This document shows, piece by piece, positions 29,002-38,649 of a stretch of DNA of 64,000 nucleotides. The stretch is from Mycolicibacterium hodleri (GTDB lineage: Bacteria > Actinomycetota > Actinomycetes > Mycobacteriales > Mycobacteriaceae). The number at the start of each line of letters is the position of its first letter. The stretch's first letter is position 1. The translations under genes were made by a program, and so were the position numbers. Below the pieces are notes generated by a model that was given only the letters and a program-made list of their open reading frames with translations, ran no database searches and had not been told where the DNA came from. The stretch is taken from assembly GCF_025822245.1 (NCBI RefSeq), contig NZ_JACKTL010000020.1:62001-126000 (forward strand). Reading direction: 5' to 3'.

Positions 29002-29699
29002 GGTCGCCCGGCTGGCTGGTGGCGGCGGTCGCGGTGGCCGTCGTGGTGGCCTTCCAGGTCACCACGGCCGCCGGCCGCGAAGACCGATTCGTCGCCGGCG
29101 CCGACGTCCCCGTCGTGGCGCCCGGGGTCGACGTCCTCGCCGGAATCCCGTCGATCCCGGCCCGGGTGCACGAACGGGACTACCGCCGAATCGCCTTCGG
29201 CGAGGCCTGGACCGACGACACCACCGCACCCGGCGGCCACAACGGCTGCGACACCCGCAACGACATCCTCGACCGCGACTTGGTCGACAAGACCTTCACG
29301 GTCATCTCGCGATGCCCCATGGCCGTCGCCACCGGCACCCTGTACGACCCGTACACCAACGACACCGTCGCGTTCACCCGGGGCAATCAGGTGGGTGCCT
29401 CGGTGCAGATCGACCACATCGTGCCGCTGGCACTGGCGTGGGATCTCGGCGCCAGGAACTGGACCGACGACATGCGCAGACGGTTCGCCAACGACCCGGC
29501 GAATCTGCTTGCGGTGCAAGGCAAGGCGAACCAGGACAAGGGCGACAAGGAGCCGGCACTGTGGATGCCGCCCAACCACGCGTTCTGGTGTCAGTACGCG
29601 GTGCAGTTCGCGTCGGTGTTGAGGGGATACGCCCTGCCGGTCGACGACAGGTCGGCGATGGTGTTGCGCGACGCCACGAGCACCTGCCCGGCGGCTTAG
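28998..29699 (+). CDS. Exported HNH-type nuclease (DUF1524)
   Basis: This 233-residue protein starts at a GTG overlapping the recG stop by 4 bp. A hydrophobic N-terminal segment ([20 protein letters not shown]) is a signal peptide or anchor, so it acts outside the membrane. The catalytic core is [17 protein letters not shown], with the His of the HNH finger, followed by [21 protein letters not shown]. This pattern is common in actinobacterial secreted nucleases (Rv2972c-like). Cysteines in [16 protein letters not shown] and TSTCP suggest two disulfides. DNA or RNA degradation for nutrient use is plausible but unproven. Confidence 0.85.
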   Translation: MRSPGWLVAAVAVAVVVAFQVTTAAGREDRFVAGADVPVVAPGVDVLAGIPSIPARVHERDYRRIAFGEAWTDDTTAPGGHNGCDTRNDILDRDLVDKTFTVISRCPMAVATGTLYDPYTNDTVAFTRGNQVGASVQIDHIVPLALAWDLGARNWTDDMRRRFANDPANLLAVQGKANQDKGDKEPALWMPPNHAFWCQYAVQFASVLRGYALPVDDRSAMVLRDATSTCPAA

Positions 29700-30532
29700 C
29701 TCCCGGTGTAGGTGGCCGGGTCGGGCCGGAAGCGGGTGCCCTCGTCGAGGCCGTTCAGCGCGTCCATGTGCTCGGCCGCGAGCTCGAACTCGAACACGTC
29801 GGCGTTCTCCACGATGCGCTCCGGCGTGGCCGAGCGGGGAATCACCACGTTGCCGAGCTGCAGGCTCCACCGGATCAGCACCTGTGCCGGGGACTTGCCG
29901 TACTGTCCGGCGATCGAGGTGACGGTCGGGTTGTCGAGCAGGCGACCGACGCCCAGCGGTCCGTAGGCCTCGGTGACGATGTCGTGTTCGGCGTTCGCCG
30001 CGCGCAGCGCCGCCTGGTTGAGCAGCGGATGCAACTCGATCTGGTTGATCGCCGGCGCGACGTAGGACAGCTCGACGAGGTTGGAGAGATCCTCGGCCGA
30101 GAAGTTGCACACGCCGATCGACTTGGCGAGGCCGTCCTCGCGCAGCTTCAGCATGCCGCCCCAGCTGTGCAGGTAGACCCCGGGATCACCGCCCGGCCAG
30201 TGGATCAGATAGGCGTCGACGTACTCGGTGCCGAGGCGCTCGATGCTGGCCCGGCACGCGTCCTGCGCCGCCCGGAAGCCCTGGTCTGTGGTCGCCAGCT
30301 TCGTGGTCACGAAGATCTCCGCGCGCGGCACGCCCGACGCGGCAATGGCGCGTCCCACCGCCGCCTCGTTGCCGTAGGCCGCCGCCGTGTCGATCAGCCG
30401 GACGCCGATCTCCAGTGCGGTGGTCACGGCGCGTTCGGTTTCGGCGTCGGACAGCTCGCCGACGCCGATCCCGAGAGACGGGATGCTGTTCTCGTCGTTG
30501 AGTGCCACCGCTGGAATTGCCGCCGAGGTCAT
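29696..30532 (-). CDS. Aldo/keto reductase (Rv2971-like)
   Basis: This 278-residue TIM-barrel NADPH-dependent reductase carries the catalytic tetrad seen as D47-T-A-A-A-Y52 ([15 protein letters not shown]), K in TTKLATTD and H in YLIHWPGGD. Cofactor-binding motifs [14 protein letters not shown] and [10 protein letters not shown] are intact. It closely resembles M. tuberculosis Rv2971 in its DPATYTGS C-terminus and in its location. A paralogue sits 5 bp upstream on the same strand, so the two make a tandem pair. Its stop overlaps the convergent nuclease gene by 4 bp. Confidence 0.93.
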   Translation of the reverse strand: MTSAAIPAVALNDENSIPSLGIGVGELSDAETERAVTTALEIGVRLIDTAAAYGNEAAVGRAIAASGVPRAEIFVTTKLATTDQGFRAAQDACRASIERLGTEYVDAYLIHWPGGDPGVYLHSWGGMLKLREDGLAKSIGVCNFSAEDLSNLVELSYVAPAINQIELHPLLNQAALRAANAEHDIVTEAYGPLGVGRLLDNPTVTSIAGQYGKSPAQVLIRWSLQLGNVVIPRSATPERIVENADVFEFELAAEHMDALNGLDEGTRFRPDPATYTGS

Positions 30533-30537
30533 GTCAC

Positions 30538-31395
30538 CTACCCTGTGAAGTTGAAGGTCCGTGGATCGGGACCCAGTCGAGTCCCGTCTTCGAGCGAGGC
30601 GATGGACGCCAGGTCCGATTCGGCGAGTTCGAAGTCGAACACGTCGAAGTTGCTCGCAATCCTGTCGGGGTTCACCGATTTCGGGATGACGATATTACCG
30701 AGCTGGACGTGCCACCTAATCAGCACCTGCGCTGGCGTTTTTCTCTTGGCCTCGGCAATGGCGGCGACGGTCGCGTTCTCCAGCAGCGAGCCCTGCCCCA
30801 GCGGGCTCCACGCCTCGGTGGCGATGCCCATCCTGGCGTGCACCTCCCGCAACTCCCGTTGCGGCAGTAGGGGATGCAGCTCGATCTGGTTGACCGCCGG
30901 CACGATCCCGGTCGCGTCGACCAGGGTGGTCAGGTGTTCGGGCTCGAAGTTGCTGACGCCGATCGAGCGAATTCGACCCTTATCCCGCAGGTGCGCGAAG
31001 GCCTTGAACGTGTCCACGAAGCGGTTGACCTCCGGCAGCGGCCAGTGCACGAGGTAGAGGTCCAGGTAGTCCAGGCCCAGCTTCTCCATGCTCAGGTCGA
31101 AGGCCCGCAGCGTCGAGTCGTATCCCTGGTCGGCGTTCCACAGCTTGGTGACGACGTAGACGTCGTCCCTGGCCAGGCCGCCGTTCGCCGCGGCGGCGAG
31201 CGCCTTGCCCACCTCCGCTTCGTTGCCGTACGCCGCCGCCGTGTCGACGTGCCGATAGCCTGCGTCCAGCGCGGCGCCGACGGCGCGTTCGGTCTCTCCG
31301 GCCGGGGTCTGCCACACTCCCAGGCCGATGGTGGGGATCGAGTGCCCGTCGTTCAGCGCGACCGAGGGAACCGACGTGTTCGAAGGAGAAGCCAT
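30538..31395 (-). CDS. Aldo/keto reductase, tandem paralogue
   Basis: This 285-residue enzyme is homologous to the reductase just downstream and shares nearly all motifs: [37 protein letters not shown] and [13 protein letters not shown]. It differs in loop regions, for example WQTPAGE at the N-terminus and a longer segment around [11 protein letters not shown]. The chosen ATG at 31395 shares two bases with the ATG of the divergent lipN (CATG at 31393-31396), and no clear ribosome-binding site precedes it. The start is therefore less certain than the gene. Substrate is unknown; methylglyoxal-type aldehydes are handled by relatives. Confidence 0.9.
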   Translation of the reverse strand: MASPSNTSVPSVALNDGHSIPTIGLGVWQTPAGETERAVGAALDAGYRHVDTAAAYGNEAEVGKALAAAANGGLARDDVYVVTKLWNADQGYDSTLRAFDLSMEKLGLDYLDLYLVHWPLPEVNRFVDTFKAFAHLRDKGRIRSIGVSNFEPEHLTTLVDATGIVPAVNQIELHPLLPQRELREVHARMGIATEAWSPLGQGSLLENATVAAIAEAKRKTPAQVLIRWHVQLGNIVIPKSVNPDRIASNFDVFDFELAESDLASIASLEDGTRLGPDPRTFNFTG

Positions 31396-32515
31396 GACGG
31401 GAAGTCTGCCAGTCGTATCCGTGCCGCACGCGGAGGCCGCTCGTCCCGGGCGGGCCCGGCTGGCGATGGTCAACGCCTCCAGTCAGGTGATGCTGCGGCT
31501 GCTGCCGCACCTGCCCGACGCCGTCAAGCGGCTCCTGCTGGGCCGTCGCACGGTGACGATCGACGGGAACACCCTGGACACGACGCTGCAGTTCATGCTC
31601 GCCGCGCAGCGCTCGGCGGGCGTCAACGGGCTGGTGGCCAGCAGTGACGTCCTCGTCGCCCGGTCCCAGCTGCGCACGCTGTCGGCGATGATCGACGCCG
31701 GCATCGCGGTCGGCGTCCGGGACGACTCCATCCCCGGCCCGGCGGGGCCGCTGCCGGTGCGGCACTACACCCCGGTCGACGCGTCTGCCGGGCCCCCGGC
31801 ACCCCTGATGGTGTTCTTCCACGGCGGCGGCTTCGTCGTCGGGGACCTCGACACCCACGACGCCCTGTGCCGGTTGCTGTGCCGCGACGCCGGAATTCAC
31901 GTGATGGCGGTCGACTACCGGCTCGCCCCGGAGCATCCCGCGCCCGCTGCAGTCGACGACTGCTTCGCCGCCTACCGCTGGGCGCTCGAGCACGCCGCCG
32001 AGCTCGGGGCCGACCCGTCCCGGGTGGCCGTCGGCGGCGACAGCGCGGGCGGCAACCTGTCGGCGGTGGTGTCGTTATTGGCGCGCGACGGCGGGATCGC
32101 GCTGCCCGCGTTGCAGGTGCTGCTCTACCCGGCCACCGACTTCAGCAGCGACACCAGGTCCAAGACCCTCTTCGCCGACGGCTTCTTCCTGACCAAGACG
32201 GACATGGACTGGTTCCGGGACAACTACCTGGCCGGGTCGGCGCTGGACACCGACGACCCGCGCATCTCGCCGTTGCGGGCCGACGACCTCTCCGGGCTGC
32301 CGCCGGCGATGGTGCTCACGGGAGGCTTCGACCCGTTGCGCGACGAGGGCAATCAGTATGCCGAGGCCCTCGCCGCGGCGGGTGTCACCGTCGACCACCG
32401 GCAGTTCGGTCCGCTGGTGCACGCGTTCGCCAACTTCTTCCCCCTCGGGGGCGCCAGCGCGACCGCCACCGCCGAGGTGGTCTCCGCCGTTCGGGCTCAC
32501 CTGAGCCGGGGCTGA
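31394..32515 (+). CDS. lipN: Hormone-sensitive-lipase-type carboxylesterase
   Basis: This 373-residue alpha/beta hydrolase of the HSL (family IV) class cleaves short-chain esters. The oxyanion-hole motif HGGG is at residues 143-146 and the nucleophile S217 lies in GDSAGGN. The acid is in FDPLRDEG and the base His in LVHAFANFF. It resembles M. tuberculosis LipN (Rv2970c) along its whole length, including VTIDGNTLDTTLQ and THDALCRL. An AAGGAG precedes ATG 31394 by 6 nt, which settles the start. No signal peptide is visible, so it is probably cytosolic. Confidence 0.92.
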   Translation: MTGSLPVVSVPHAEAARPGRARLAMVNASSQVMLRLLPHLPDAVKRLLLGRRTVTIDGNTLDTTLQFMLAAQRSAGVNGLVASSDVLVARSQLRTLSAMIDAGIAVGVRDDSIPGPAGPLPVRHYTPVDASAGPPAPLMVFFHGGGFVVGDLDTHDALCRLLCRDAGIHVMAVDYRLAPEHPAPAAVDDCFAAYRWALEHAAELGADPSRVAVGGDSAGGNLSAVVSLLARDGGIALPALQVLLYPATDFSSDTRSKTLFADGFFLTKTDMDWFRDNYLAGSALDTDDPRISPLRADDLSGLPPAMVLTGGFDPLRDEGNQYAEALAAAGVTVDHRQFGPLVHAFANFFPLGGASATATAEVVSAVRAHLSRG

Positions 32516-32537
32516 GGGAGCCGCCGCAGACCGCCGG

Positions 32538-32543
32538 TACCCT
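32538..32543 (+). promoter_or_regulatory. Leaderless -10 element (TACCCT) for the DsbA-like gene
   Basis: TACCCT ends 6 nt before the GTG at 32550, consistent with a leaderless transcript starting the DsbA/VKOR operon. Confidence 0.45.
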
Positions 32544-32549
32544 AGGGCC

Positions 32550-33410
32550 GTGGCCACGAAACCGAAGAAGACCGCCAGCTACGACCTGAAGGCTGCGGAC
32601 CGCAGGCGCAACGTGATGATTCAGGTCGGACTCACCGCGGTCGTGATCATCTTCGCCGTGGCCTTGGTCGCCTACATCGTCACCTCTGGCAGCACCAAAC
32701 CCGCAGGGGGCGAGTCGAAGTCGATCCGCGTGGCGACGAGCAACGTGATCACCAAGGAGGGCACCACCGAGCCCAAGGCCGTGGTGTCGCTCTACGAGGA
32801 CTTCCTGTGTCCGGTGTGCGGGAACTTCGAGCAGACCTTCGGGCCGACGATCAGCAAGCTGATCGACAGCGGCGCGATCGCCACCGACTTCTACATGGTC
32901 GCGATCCTGGACCGGCCGTCCAACCAGAACTACTCCTCGAGGGCGGGCGCGGCCGCCTACTGCGTGGCCGACGAGGACACAACCCCCGACAAGCAGGCCT
33001 TCCGACGCTTCCACGCCGCGATGTACGCCCAGCAGCCCAGTGAGACGGGCACGTCGTTCCCCACCAACGCGCAGCTGATCGAGACCGCGCGTCAGGCCGG
33101 GGTCGTCGGCAAGGTGCCGGAGTGCATCAACAACGGCCGCTACCTCGACATGGTGAAGGGTCTCGCGGCCGCGACCAACGTCACCGGCACCCCGACCGTG
33201 CGCATCAACGGCGAGGACTACAAGTTCTCGACCCCCGACGCGTTCGTGGCGAAGATCAAGCAGATCGTCGGCGACATCCCCGGCGCGACCGCCGCACCTG
33301 CCGCGCCCGCCCCGATCCAGCCGGGCGGCACCCCCACCGCCACCGCCCCGCCTGCTGCCGCGCCCGCCCCGGCGCCGACCGGGAGCCCGACCCCCACGAC
33401 CACGCGATGA
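32550..33410 (+). CDS. DsbA-like membrane-anchored thiol oxidoreductase
   Basis: This 286-residue protein is anchored by one membrane segment (about residues 24-45) after a basic cytoplasmic start. The extracytoplasmic thioredoxin-fold domain carries the redox motif C87-P-V-C90 and the cis-Pro loop TGTPTVRING. From about residue 248 the chain is a Pro/Ala/Thr-rich tail that may span the wall. The protein should introduce disulfides into exported proteins (Rv2969c counterpart). The next gene, whose ATG overlaps this stop, encodes the VKOR that would re-oxidise it. Confidence 0.93.
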   Translation: MATKPKKTASYDLKAADRRRNVMIQVGLTAVVIIFAVALVAYIVTSGSTKPAGGESKSIRVATSNVITKEGTTEPKAVVSLYEDFLCPVCGNFEQTFGPTISKLIDSGAIATDFYMVAILDRPSNQNYSSRAGAAAYCVADEDTTPDKQAFRRFHAAMYAQQPSETGTSFPTNAQLIETARQAGVVGKVPECINNGRYLDMVKGLAAATNVTGTPTVRINGEDYKFSTPDAFVAKIKQIVGDIPGATAAPAAPAPIQPGGTPTATAPPAAAPAPAPTGSPTPTTTR

Positions 33411-34036
33411 CGACCACCGCCGCGGACGAGACGGCGTCGGACCTGCCGGCGCGGTCGGGCGCCGGAGCGAGGGTGCGGGTGCCGAGCGCGGTTTGGGTGC
33501 TGATCGCCGGGATCGTCGGGCTCACCGCGGCGATCACGCTGACGATCGAGAAGATCAAGCTGCTGCAGAATCCCGCGTACGTTCCGTCGTGCAGCATCAA
33601 CCCCGTGCTGTCCTGCGGCTCGGTGATGGTCACCCCGCAGGCGGCGGCATTCGGATTCCCCAATCCGCTGATCGGCATTGCGGCGTTCACCGTCGTCGTC
33701 GTCGCCGGCGTGCTGGCGGTCGCCAAGGTGTCTCTGCCGCAATGGTTTTGGACCGGGCTCGCCGTCGGCACGCTCCTCGGCGCCGTCTTCGTCCACTGGC
33801 TGATCTATCAGAGCCTCTACGTCATCGGAGCTCTCTGCCCGTATTGCATGGTGGTGTGGTCGGTGACGATCCCGCTGCTGGTGGTGGTGTCCTCGATCGC
33901 GCTGCGACCCTTGGCGGGCAACGGCTTTGCCCGCGCCCTGTATCAGTGGCGGTGGTCGCTCGTCGCGCTGTGGTTCACCGGACTGATCCTGCTCATCCTG
34001 GTCCGATTCTGGGCCTACTGGTCGACGCTGATCTAG
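33407..34036 (+). CDS. Vitamin K epoxide reductase (VKOR) family protein
   Basis: This 209-residue membrane protein with about five spans re-oxidises DsbA by passing electrons to menaquinone, replacing DsbB. The loop cysteine pair is C62 and C70 (SCSINPVLSC) and the active-site pair near the quinone is C144-P-Y-C147. The N-terminal 25 residues are hydrophilic. The ATG overlaps the DsbA-like stop by 4 bp, and the two proteins form one pathway. pyc starts 36 bp downstream from its own promoter. Confidence 0.95.
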   Translation: MTTTAADETASDLPARSGAGARVRVPSAVWVLIAGIVGLTAAITLTIEKIKLLQNPAYVPSCSINPVLSCGSVMVTPQAAAFGFPNPLIGIAAFTVVVVAGVLAVAKVSLPQWFWTGLAVGTLLGAVFVHWLIYQSLYVIGALCPYCMVVWSVTIPLLVVVSSIALRPLAGNGFARALYQWRWSLVALWFTGLILLILVRFWAYWSTLI

Positions 34037-34059
34037 ACCGGGCCGGACGACGGCCACGT

Positions 34060-34065
34060 TAGGGT
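34060..34065 (+). promoter_or_regulatory. Leaderless -10 element (TAGGGT) for pyc
   Basis: TAGGGT ends 7 nt before the GTG start of pyruvate carboxylase at 34073, with no Shine-Dalgarno sequence. Confidence 0.5.
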
Positions 34066-34072
34066 AGCCCGC

Positions 34073-37000
34073 GTGATCTCCAAACTCCTGGTCGCCAATC
34101 GCGGTGAGATAGCCATTCGGGCGTTCCGTGCCGCCTATGAGATGAACATCGCGACGGTTGCGGTGTACGCCTACGAGGACCGCAACTCGGCGCACCGTTT
34201 GAAGGCCGACGAGTCGTATCAGATCGGTGAGCCGGGGCACCCGGTGCGCTCGTACTTGTCGATCGACGAGATCATCCGCGTTGCCCGGCACTCGGGTGCC
34301 GACGCGGTGTACCCGGGGTACGGGTTCCTCTCGGAGAATCCGGAACTCGCCGCCGCGTGCGCGGAGGCGGGCATCACCTTCGTGGGCCCGGGTGCCCATG
34401 TGTTGGAGCTGACGGGAAACAAGGCCAGGGCGATCGCCGCGGCGCGGGAGGCCGGTCTGCCGGTGCTGGCGTCGTCGGCGCCGTCGGACTCGGTGGACGA
34501 GCTGGTTGCCGCCTCGGCGGACATGGACTTCCCGCTGTTCGTCAAGGCGGTGTCGGGCGGCGGTGGCCGCGGCATGCGGCGGGTCACCGATCCCGAGTCG
34601 TTGGCCGAGGCGATCGAGGCCGCCAGCCGGGAGGCGGAGTCGGCGTTCGGCGACGGCAACGTCTACCTCGAGCAGGCGGTGCTCAACCCGCGTCACATCG
34701 AAGTGCAGATCCTCGCCGACGGCAAGGGCAACGTCATCCACCTCTTCGAGCGGGACTGCAGCGTTCAGCGCCGCCACCAGAAGGTCATCGAGCTCGCGCC
34801 GGCGCCCAACCTGTCCGACGAGCTGCGGGCCAGGATGTGCGGCGATGCGGTCGCCTTTGCCCGGCAGATCGGCTACTCGTGCGCCGGGACCGTCGAATTC
34901 CTACTCGACGAGCGCGGCAACCACGTCTTCATCGAGATGAACCCTCGCATCCAGGTCGAACACACCGTCACCGAGGAGATCACCGACGTCGACCTGGTCG
35001 CGAGTCAGTTGCGCATCGCCGCGGGGGAGACGCTCGCCGACCTGCAGCTGAGCCAGGACTCGATCCACATTCGCGGCGCGGCCATGCAGTGCCGCATCAC
35101 CACCGAGGACCCGGCCAAGGGCTTCCGCCCGGACACCGGCCGCATCACCGGGTACCGGTCCCCGGGCGGGGCGGGCATCCGGCTGGACGGCGGCACGACG
35201 CTGGGTGCGGAGATCGGCGCACACTTCGACTCGATGCTGGTGAAGCTGACGTGTCGGGGCCGGGACTTCTCCACCGCGGTGGCCCGGGCGCGGCGGGCGC
35301 TGGCCGAGTTCCGCATCCGGGGGGTGTCGACCAACATTCCGTTCCTGCTGTCGGTGGTCGACGATCCGGACTTCCGGGCCGGGCGGGTGACGACGTCGTT
35401 CATCGACGAACGACCCCAACTGCTGACCGGGCACGCCTCGGCCGACCGTGGCACGAAGATCATCAACTACCTCGCCGAGGTGACGGTCAACTCGCCCTTC
35501 GGCGACCGTGACCGGGTGTATCCGCAGGACAAGCTCCCCGACGTGGACCTTGATTCCGTCCCGCCGCCTGGCAGCAGGCAGCGGCTGATTCAGTTGGGGC
35601 CCGACGGTTTCGCGGCGTGGTTGCGGGATTCTCCCGCGGTGGGGGTCACCGACACCACCTTCCGCGATGCGCATCAGTCGTTGCTCGCCACCCGGGTGCG
35701 CACCTCAGGTCTGCTGGCGGTGGCACCGTACATCGCGCGGATGACCCCCGAGCTGCTGTCCATCGAGTGTTGGGGCGGGGCGACCTACGACGTGGCGCTG
35801 CGGTTCCTCAAGGAGGACCCGTGGGAGCGGCTCGCGGCCTTGCGCGAGGTGGTGCCCAACATTTGTCTGCAGATGCTGCTGCGGGGTCGCAACACCGTCG
35901 GGTACACCCCGTATCCCGAGACGGTCACCGATGCGTTCGTCGAGGAGGCCACGGCCACGGGCGTCGACGTCTTCCGCATCTTCGACGCGCTGAACAACGT
36001 CGACTCGATGCGCCCGGCGATCGACGCGGTCCGCGCGACGGGTACCGCGGTGGCCGAGGTGGCGATGAGTTACACCGGTGACCTGTCCGACCCCGCCGAG
36101 ACGCTCTACACCCTGGACTACTACCTGGGGCTGGCCGAGCAGATCGTCGAAGCGGGCGCGCACGTATTGGCGATCAAGGACATGGCGGGCCTGCTGCGGG
36201 CACCTGCGGCGGCGACGCTGGTGTCGGCGTTGCGCAGCCGGTTCGATCTGCCGGTGCACGTGCACACCCATGACACCCCTGGTGGGCAGTTGGCGACCTA
36301 CACCGCGGCGTGGCAGGCGGGCGCCAGCGCGGTCGACGGGGCGGCGGCGCCGTTGGCGGGCACCACCAGTCAGCCGGCGCTGTCCTCGATCGTGGCCGCG
36401 GCGATGCACACCCCGTACGACACCGGGCTCTCGCTGCGCAACGTATGCGACTTGGAGCCGTACTGGGAGGCGCTGCGAAAGGTGTACGCGCCCTTCGAGA
36501 GTGGGCTGCCCGCGCCAACCGGTCGGGTGTACAGCCACGAGATTCCCGGCGGGCAGCTGTCGAATCTGCGCCAGCAGGCCATCGCACTCGGGCTGGGCAA
36601 CCGGTTCGAGGACGTCGAGAACGCCTACGCCGGTGCCGACCGGGTGCTGGGTCATCTGGTGAAGGTCACGCCGTCGTCGAAGGTGGTCGGCGACCTGGCG
36701 CTGGCGTTGGTCGGCGCAGGCGCGACGGCCGACGAATTCGCCGCCGACCCAGCGCGATTCGACATCCCGGAGTCGGTCATCGGGTTCCTGCGTGGCGAGC
36801 TGGGGGATCCGCCGGGGGGGTGGCCGGAACCGTTGCGCACCAAGGCGTTGGCCGGCCGGTCGCCGGCCAAGCCGACCGCGGAGCTCAGCGCGCAGGACGA
36901 GGCCCTGCTGGCCGAGCCGGGCGCGGTTCGGCAGCGGACGCTGAACCGGCTGCTGTTCCCCGGGCCCACCAAGGAATTCGAGGCGCACCGCGAGGCCTAC

Positions 37001-37453
37001 GGGGACACCTCGCGGTTGAGCGCCAACCAGTTCTTCTACGGTCTGCGCTACGGCGACGAGCACCGCATCCAGATCGACCGCGGCGTGGACCTGATCATCG
37101 GGCTGGAGGCCATCTCCGAGCCCGACGAGCGCGGGATGCGCACGGTGATGTGCATTCTGAACGGGCAGCTGCGTCCGGTCGTGGTGCGCGACGAGAGCAT
37201 CGCCGACACGGTGCCGGCCGCGGAGAAGGCGGACCGGACCAACGCCGACCACGTCGCGGCGCCGTTCGCCGGGGTGGTGACCGTCAACGTCGAGGCCGGC
37301 GCGAGTGTCGAGGCGGGGGAGACCATCGCGACCATCGAGGCGATGAAGATGGAGGCGGCGATCACCGCGCCCAAGGCGGGCACCGTCGAGCGGGTGGCGG
37401 TCTCGGCGACGGCACAGGTCGAAGGTGGAGACCTCCTGGCGGTGATCCACTGA
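34073..37453 (+). CDS. pyc: Pyruvate carboxylase
   Basis: This 1126-residue single-chain biotin enzyme makes oxaloacetate from pyruvate, bicarbonate and ATP to refill the TCA cycle. The biotin carboxylase domain (about 1-450) shows [11 protein letters not shown] and [20 protein letters not shown]. The carboxyltransferase barrel starts [20 protein letters not shown] near 524 and includes KDMAGLL with the metal-binding carbamylated Lys. The biotinyl domain at the C-terminus has EAMKMEA with biotin acceptor K1092. M. tuberculosis calls it pca. Its TGA overlaps the rsmD start region. Confidence 0.97.
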   Translation: MISKLLVANRGEIAIRAFRAAYEMNIATVAVYAYEDRNSAHRLKADESYQIGEPGHPVRSYLSIDEIIRVARHSGADAVYPGYGFLSENPELAAACAEAGITFVGPGAHVLELTGNKARAIAAAREAGLPVLASSAPSDSVDELVAASADMDFPLFVKAVSGGGGRGMRRVTDPESLAEAIEAASREAESAFGDGNVYLEQAVLNPRHIEVQILADGKGNVIHLFERDCSVQRRHQKVIELAPAPNLSDELRARMCGDAVAFARQIGYSCAGTVEFLLDERGNHVFIEMNPRIQVEHTVTEEITDVDLVASQLRIAAGETLADLQLSQDSIHIRGAAMQCRITTEDPAKGFRPDTGRITGYRSPGGAGIRLDGGTTLGAEIGAHFDSMLVKLTCRGRDFSTAVARARRALAEFRIRGVSTNIPFLLSVVDDPDFRAGRVTTSFIDERPQLLTGHASADRGTKIINYLAEVTVNSPFGDRDRVYPQDKLPDVDLDSVPPPGSRQRLIQLGPDGFAAWLRDSPAVGVTDTTFRDAHQSLLATRVRTSGLLAVAPYIARMTPELLSIECWGGATYDVALRFLKEDPWERLAALREVVPNICLQMLLRGRNTVGYTPYPETVTDAFVEEATATGVDVFRIFDALNNVDSMRPAIDAVRATGTAVAEVAMSYTGDLSDPAETLYTLDYYLGLAEQIVEAGAHVLAIKDMAGLLRAPAAATLVSALRSRFDLPVHVHTHDTPGGQLATYTAAWQAGASAVDGAAAPLAGTTSQPALSSIVAAAMHTPYDTGLSLRNVCDLEPYWEALRKVYAPFESGLPAPTGRVYSHEIPGGQLSNLRQQAIALGLGNRFEDVENAYAGADRVLGHLVKVTPSSKVVGDLALALVGAGATADEFAADPARFDIPESVIGFLRGELGDPPGGWPEPLRTKALAGRSPAKPTAELSAQDEALLAEPGAVRQRTLNRLLFPGPTKEFEAHREAYGDTSRLSANQFFYGLRYGDEHRIQIDRGVDLIIGLEAISEPDERGMRTVMCILNGQLRPVVVRDESIADTVPAAEKADRTNADHVAAPFAGVVTVNVEAGASVEAGETIATIEAMKMEAAITAPKAGTVERVAVSATAQVEGGDLLAVIH

Positions 37454-38016
37454 CCCGGATCATCGGGGGTCGGTTCGGGGGTCGTCGCATCGCGGTGCCG
37501 CAGGGGCGTTCCGGGACGGGTACCCGCCCGACCACCGACCGGGTCCGCGAGTCGTTGTTCAACGTCCTGGCGGCTCGGCTGGACTTCGCAGGCAGCTCGG
37601 TGCTGGACCTCTACGCGGGCTCGGGAGCGCTTGGGCTGGAGGCGCTTTCGCGAGGCGCCGACACCGCACTCTTCGTCGAGGCCGACCGCCGCGCGGCGGC
37701 CGTCATCTCCGAGAACGTGGCGGCGCTCGGCGTGACTGGCGCACGGGTGCGGTGCGGCACGGTTGCCTCGGTGCTGGCCACGCGCAACGAGCGACCGGCA
37801 GACCTGGTGTTCGCCGATCCGCCGTACGAGGTGTCGTCGGCCGACGTGGCGGCGGTGCTCGCGGCGCTGGTCGACGGGGGCTGGGTGGCGCCTGGCGCCG
37901 TCGCGGTCGTCGAGCGTCCGGCGTCGGCGCCCCCGCTGGCGTGGCCCACCGGGTGGACCGCGGGCCGGGACCGCCGCTACGGAGACACCCGCCTGGAGTT
38001 CGGGGAGATCGCGTAG
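37450..38016 (+). CDS. rsmD: 16S rRNA (guanine(966)-N(2))-methyltransferase
   Basis: This 188-residue SAM-dependent methyltransferase modifies 16S rRNA in the small subunit. The conserved N-terminus [16 protein letters not shown], the SAM loop [10 protein letters not shown] at 53-62 and the catalytic D123-P-P-Y are present. No ATG, GTG or TTG precedes the conserved TRIIGG. The codon in that position is CTG at 37450, overlapping the pyc stop as CTGA. The first internal standard start is a GTG about 15 codons in, which would remove conserved residues. I therefore annotate a CTG start, most likely served by coupling to pyc. Confidence 0.9.
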   Translation: MTRIIGGRFGGRRIAVPQGRSGTGTRPTTDRVRESLFNVLAARLDFAGSSVLDLYAGSGALGLEALSRGADTALFVEADRRAAAVISENVAALGVTGARVRCGTVASVLATRNERPADLVFADPPYEVSSADVAAVLAALVDGGWVAPGAVAVVERPASAPPLAWPTGWTAGRDRRYGDTRLEFGEIA

Positions 38017-38019
38017 CGT
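38014..38019 (+). promoter_or_regulatory. Leaderless -10 element (TAGCGT) for coaD
   Basis: TAGCGT overlaps the rsmD stop codon and ends 8 nt before the coaD ATG at 38028. Confidence 0.4.
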
Positions 38020-38027
38020 CGTCGGAC

Positions 38028-38507
38028 ATGAGTGGCGCCGTATGCCCGGGCTCGTTCGATCCCGTCACCCTCGGTCACGTCGACGTGTTCGAACGGGCGG
38101 CAGCTCAGTTCGACGAGGTCGTCGTCGCCGTGCTGGTCAACCCCAACAAGTCGGGCATGTTCACCCCCGACGAGCGCATGGAGCTGATCCGCGAGTCGAC
38201 CGCGCACCTGCCGAACGTGCGGGTGGAGAGCGGCACCGGGCTCGTCGTCGACTTCGTGACCTCCCGTGGAATCTCGGCGATCGTCAAGGGGCTGCGATCG
38301 GGCACCGACTTCGAATACGAGCTGCAGATGGCGCAGATGAACAAGCACGTCGCGGGCGTCGACACGTTCTTCGTGGCCACCAACCCGCGGTATTCCTTTG
38401 TGTCGTCGTCGCTCGCCAAGGAGATCGCCCTGCTCGGCGGCGACGTCTCGGAGCTGCTGCCGGAGGCGGTGAACGCGCGGCTGCGCGCCAAGCTCGCCTC
38501 GCGCTGA
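38028..38507 (+). CDS. coaD: Phosphopantetheine adenylyltransferase
   Basis: This 159-residue nucleotidyltransferase makes dephospho-CoA from phosphopantetheine and ATP, the penultimate step of coenzyme A synthesis. The nucleotide-binding T14-L-G-H17 lies in [18 protein letters not shown]. The middle [20 protein letters not shown] and the [21 protein letters not shown] segment are characteristic. In M. tuberculosis this gene (kdtB) borders the large PDIM/PGL lipid locus, but here the next gene is sepIVA, 142 bp away. Confidence 0.97.
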   Translation: MSGAVCPGSFDPVTLGHVDVFERAAAQFDEVVVAVLVNPNKSGMFTPDERMELIRESTAHLPNVRVESGTGLVVDFVTSRGISAIVKGLRSGTDFEYELQMAQMNKHVAGVDTFFVATNPRYSFVSSSLAKEIALLGGDVSELLPEAVNARLRAKLASR

Positions 38508-38649
38508 CCCCCGTCGCCGCGTCTCCCGGCACTTTCGTCGGGGGAGCGGTGTGGTGGGCGAATGCGCGACTCACCGGCGTGGCGTACCGAGTCACACGAG
38601 TAACACCAGGCACACTGGTAACGACCAACTAGGCCGGGAGGGTGTTGCC

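Noticed and set aside
38580..38630. GTAAC/GTTAC-like partial repeats upstream of sepIVA
   Set aside because: The arms are unequal and match neither the TTACC-N4-GGTAA core nor a GlnR box.
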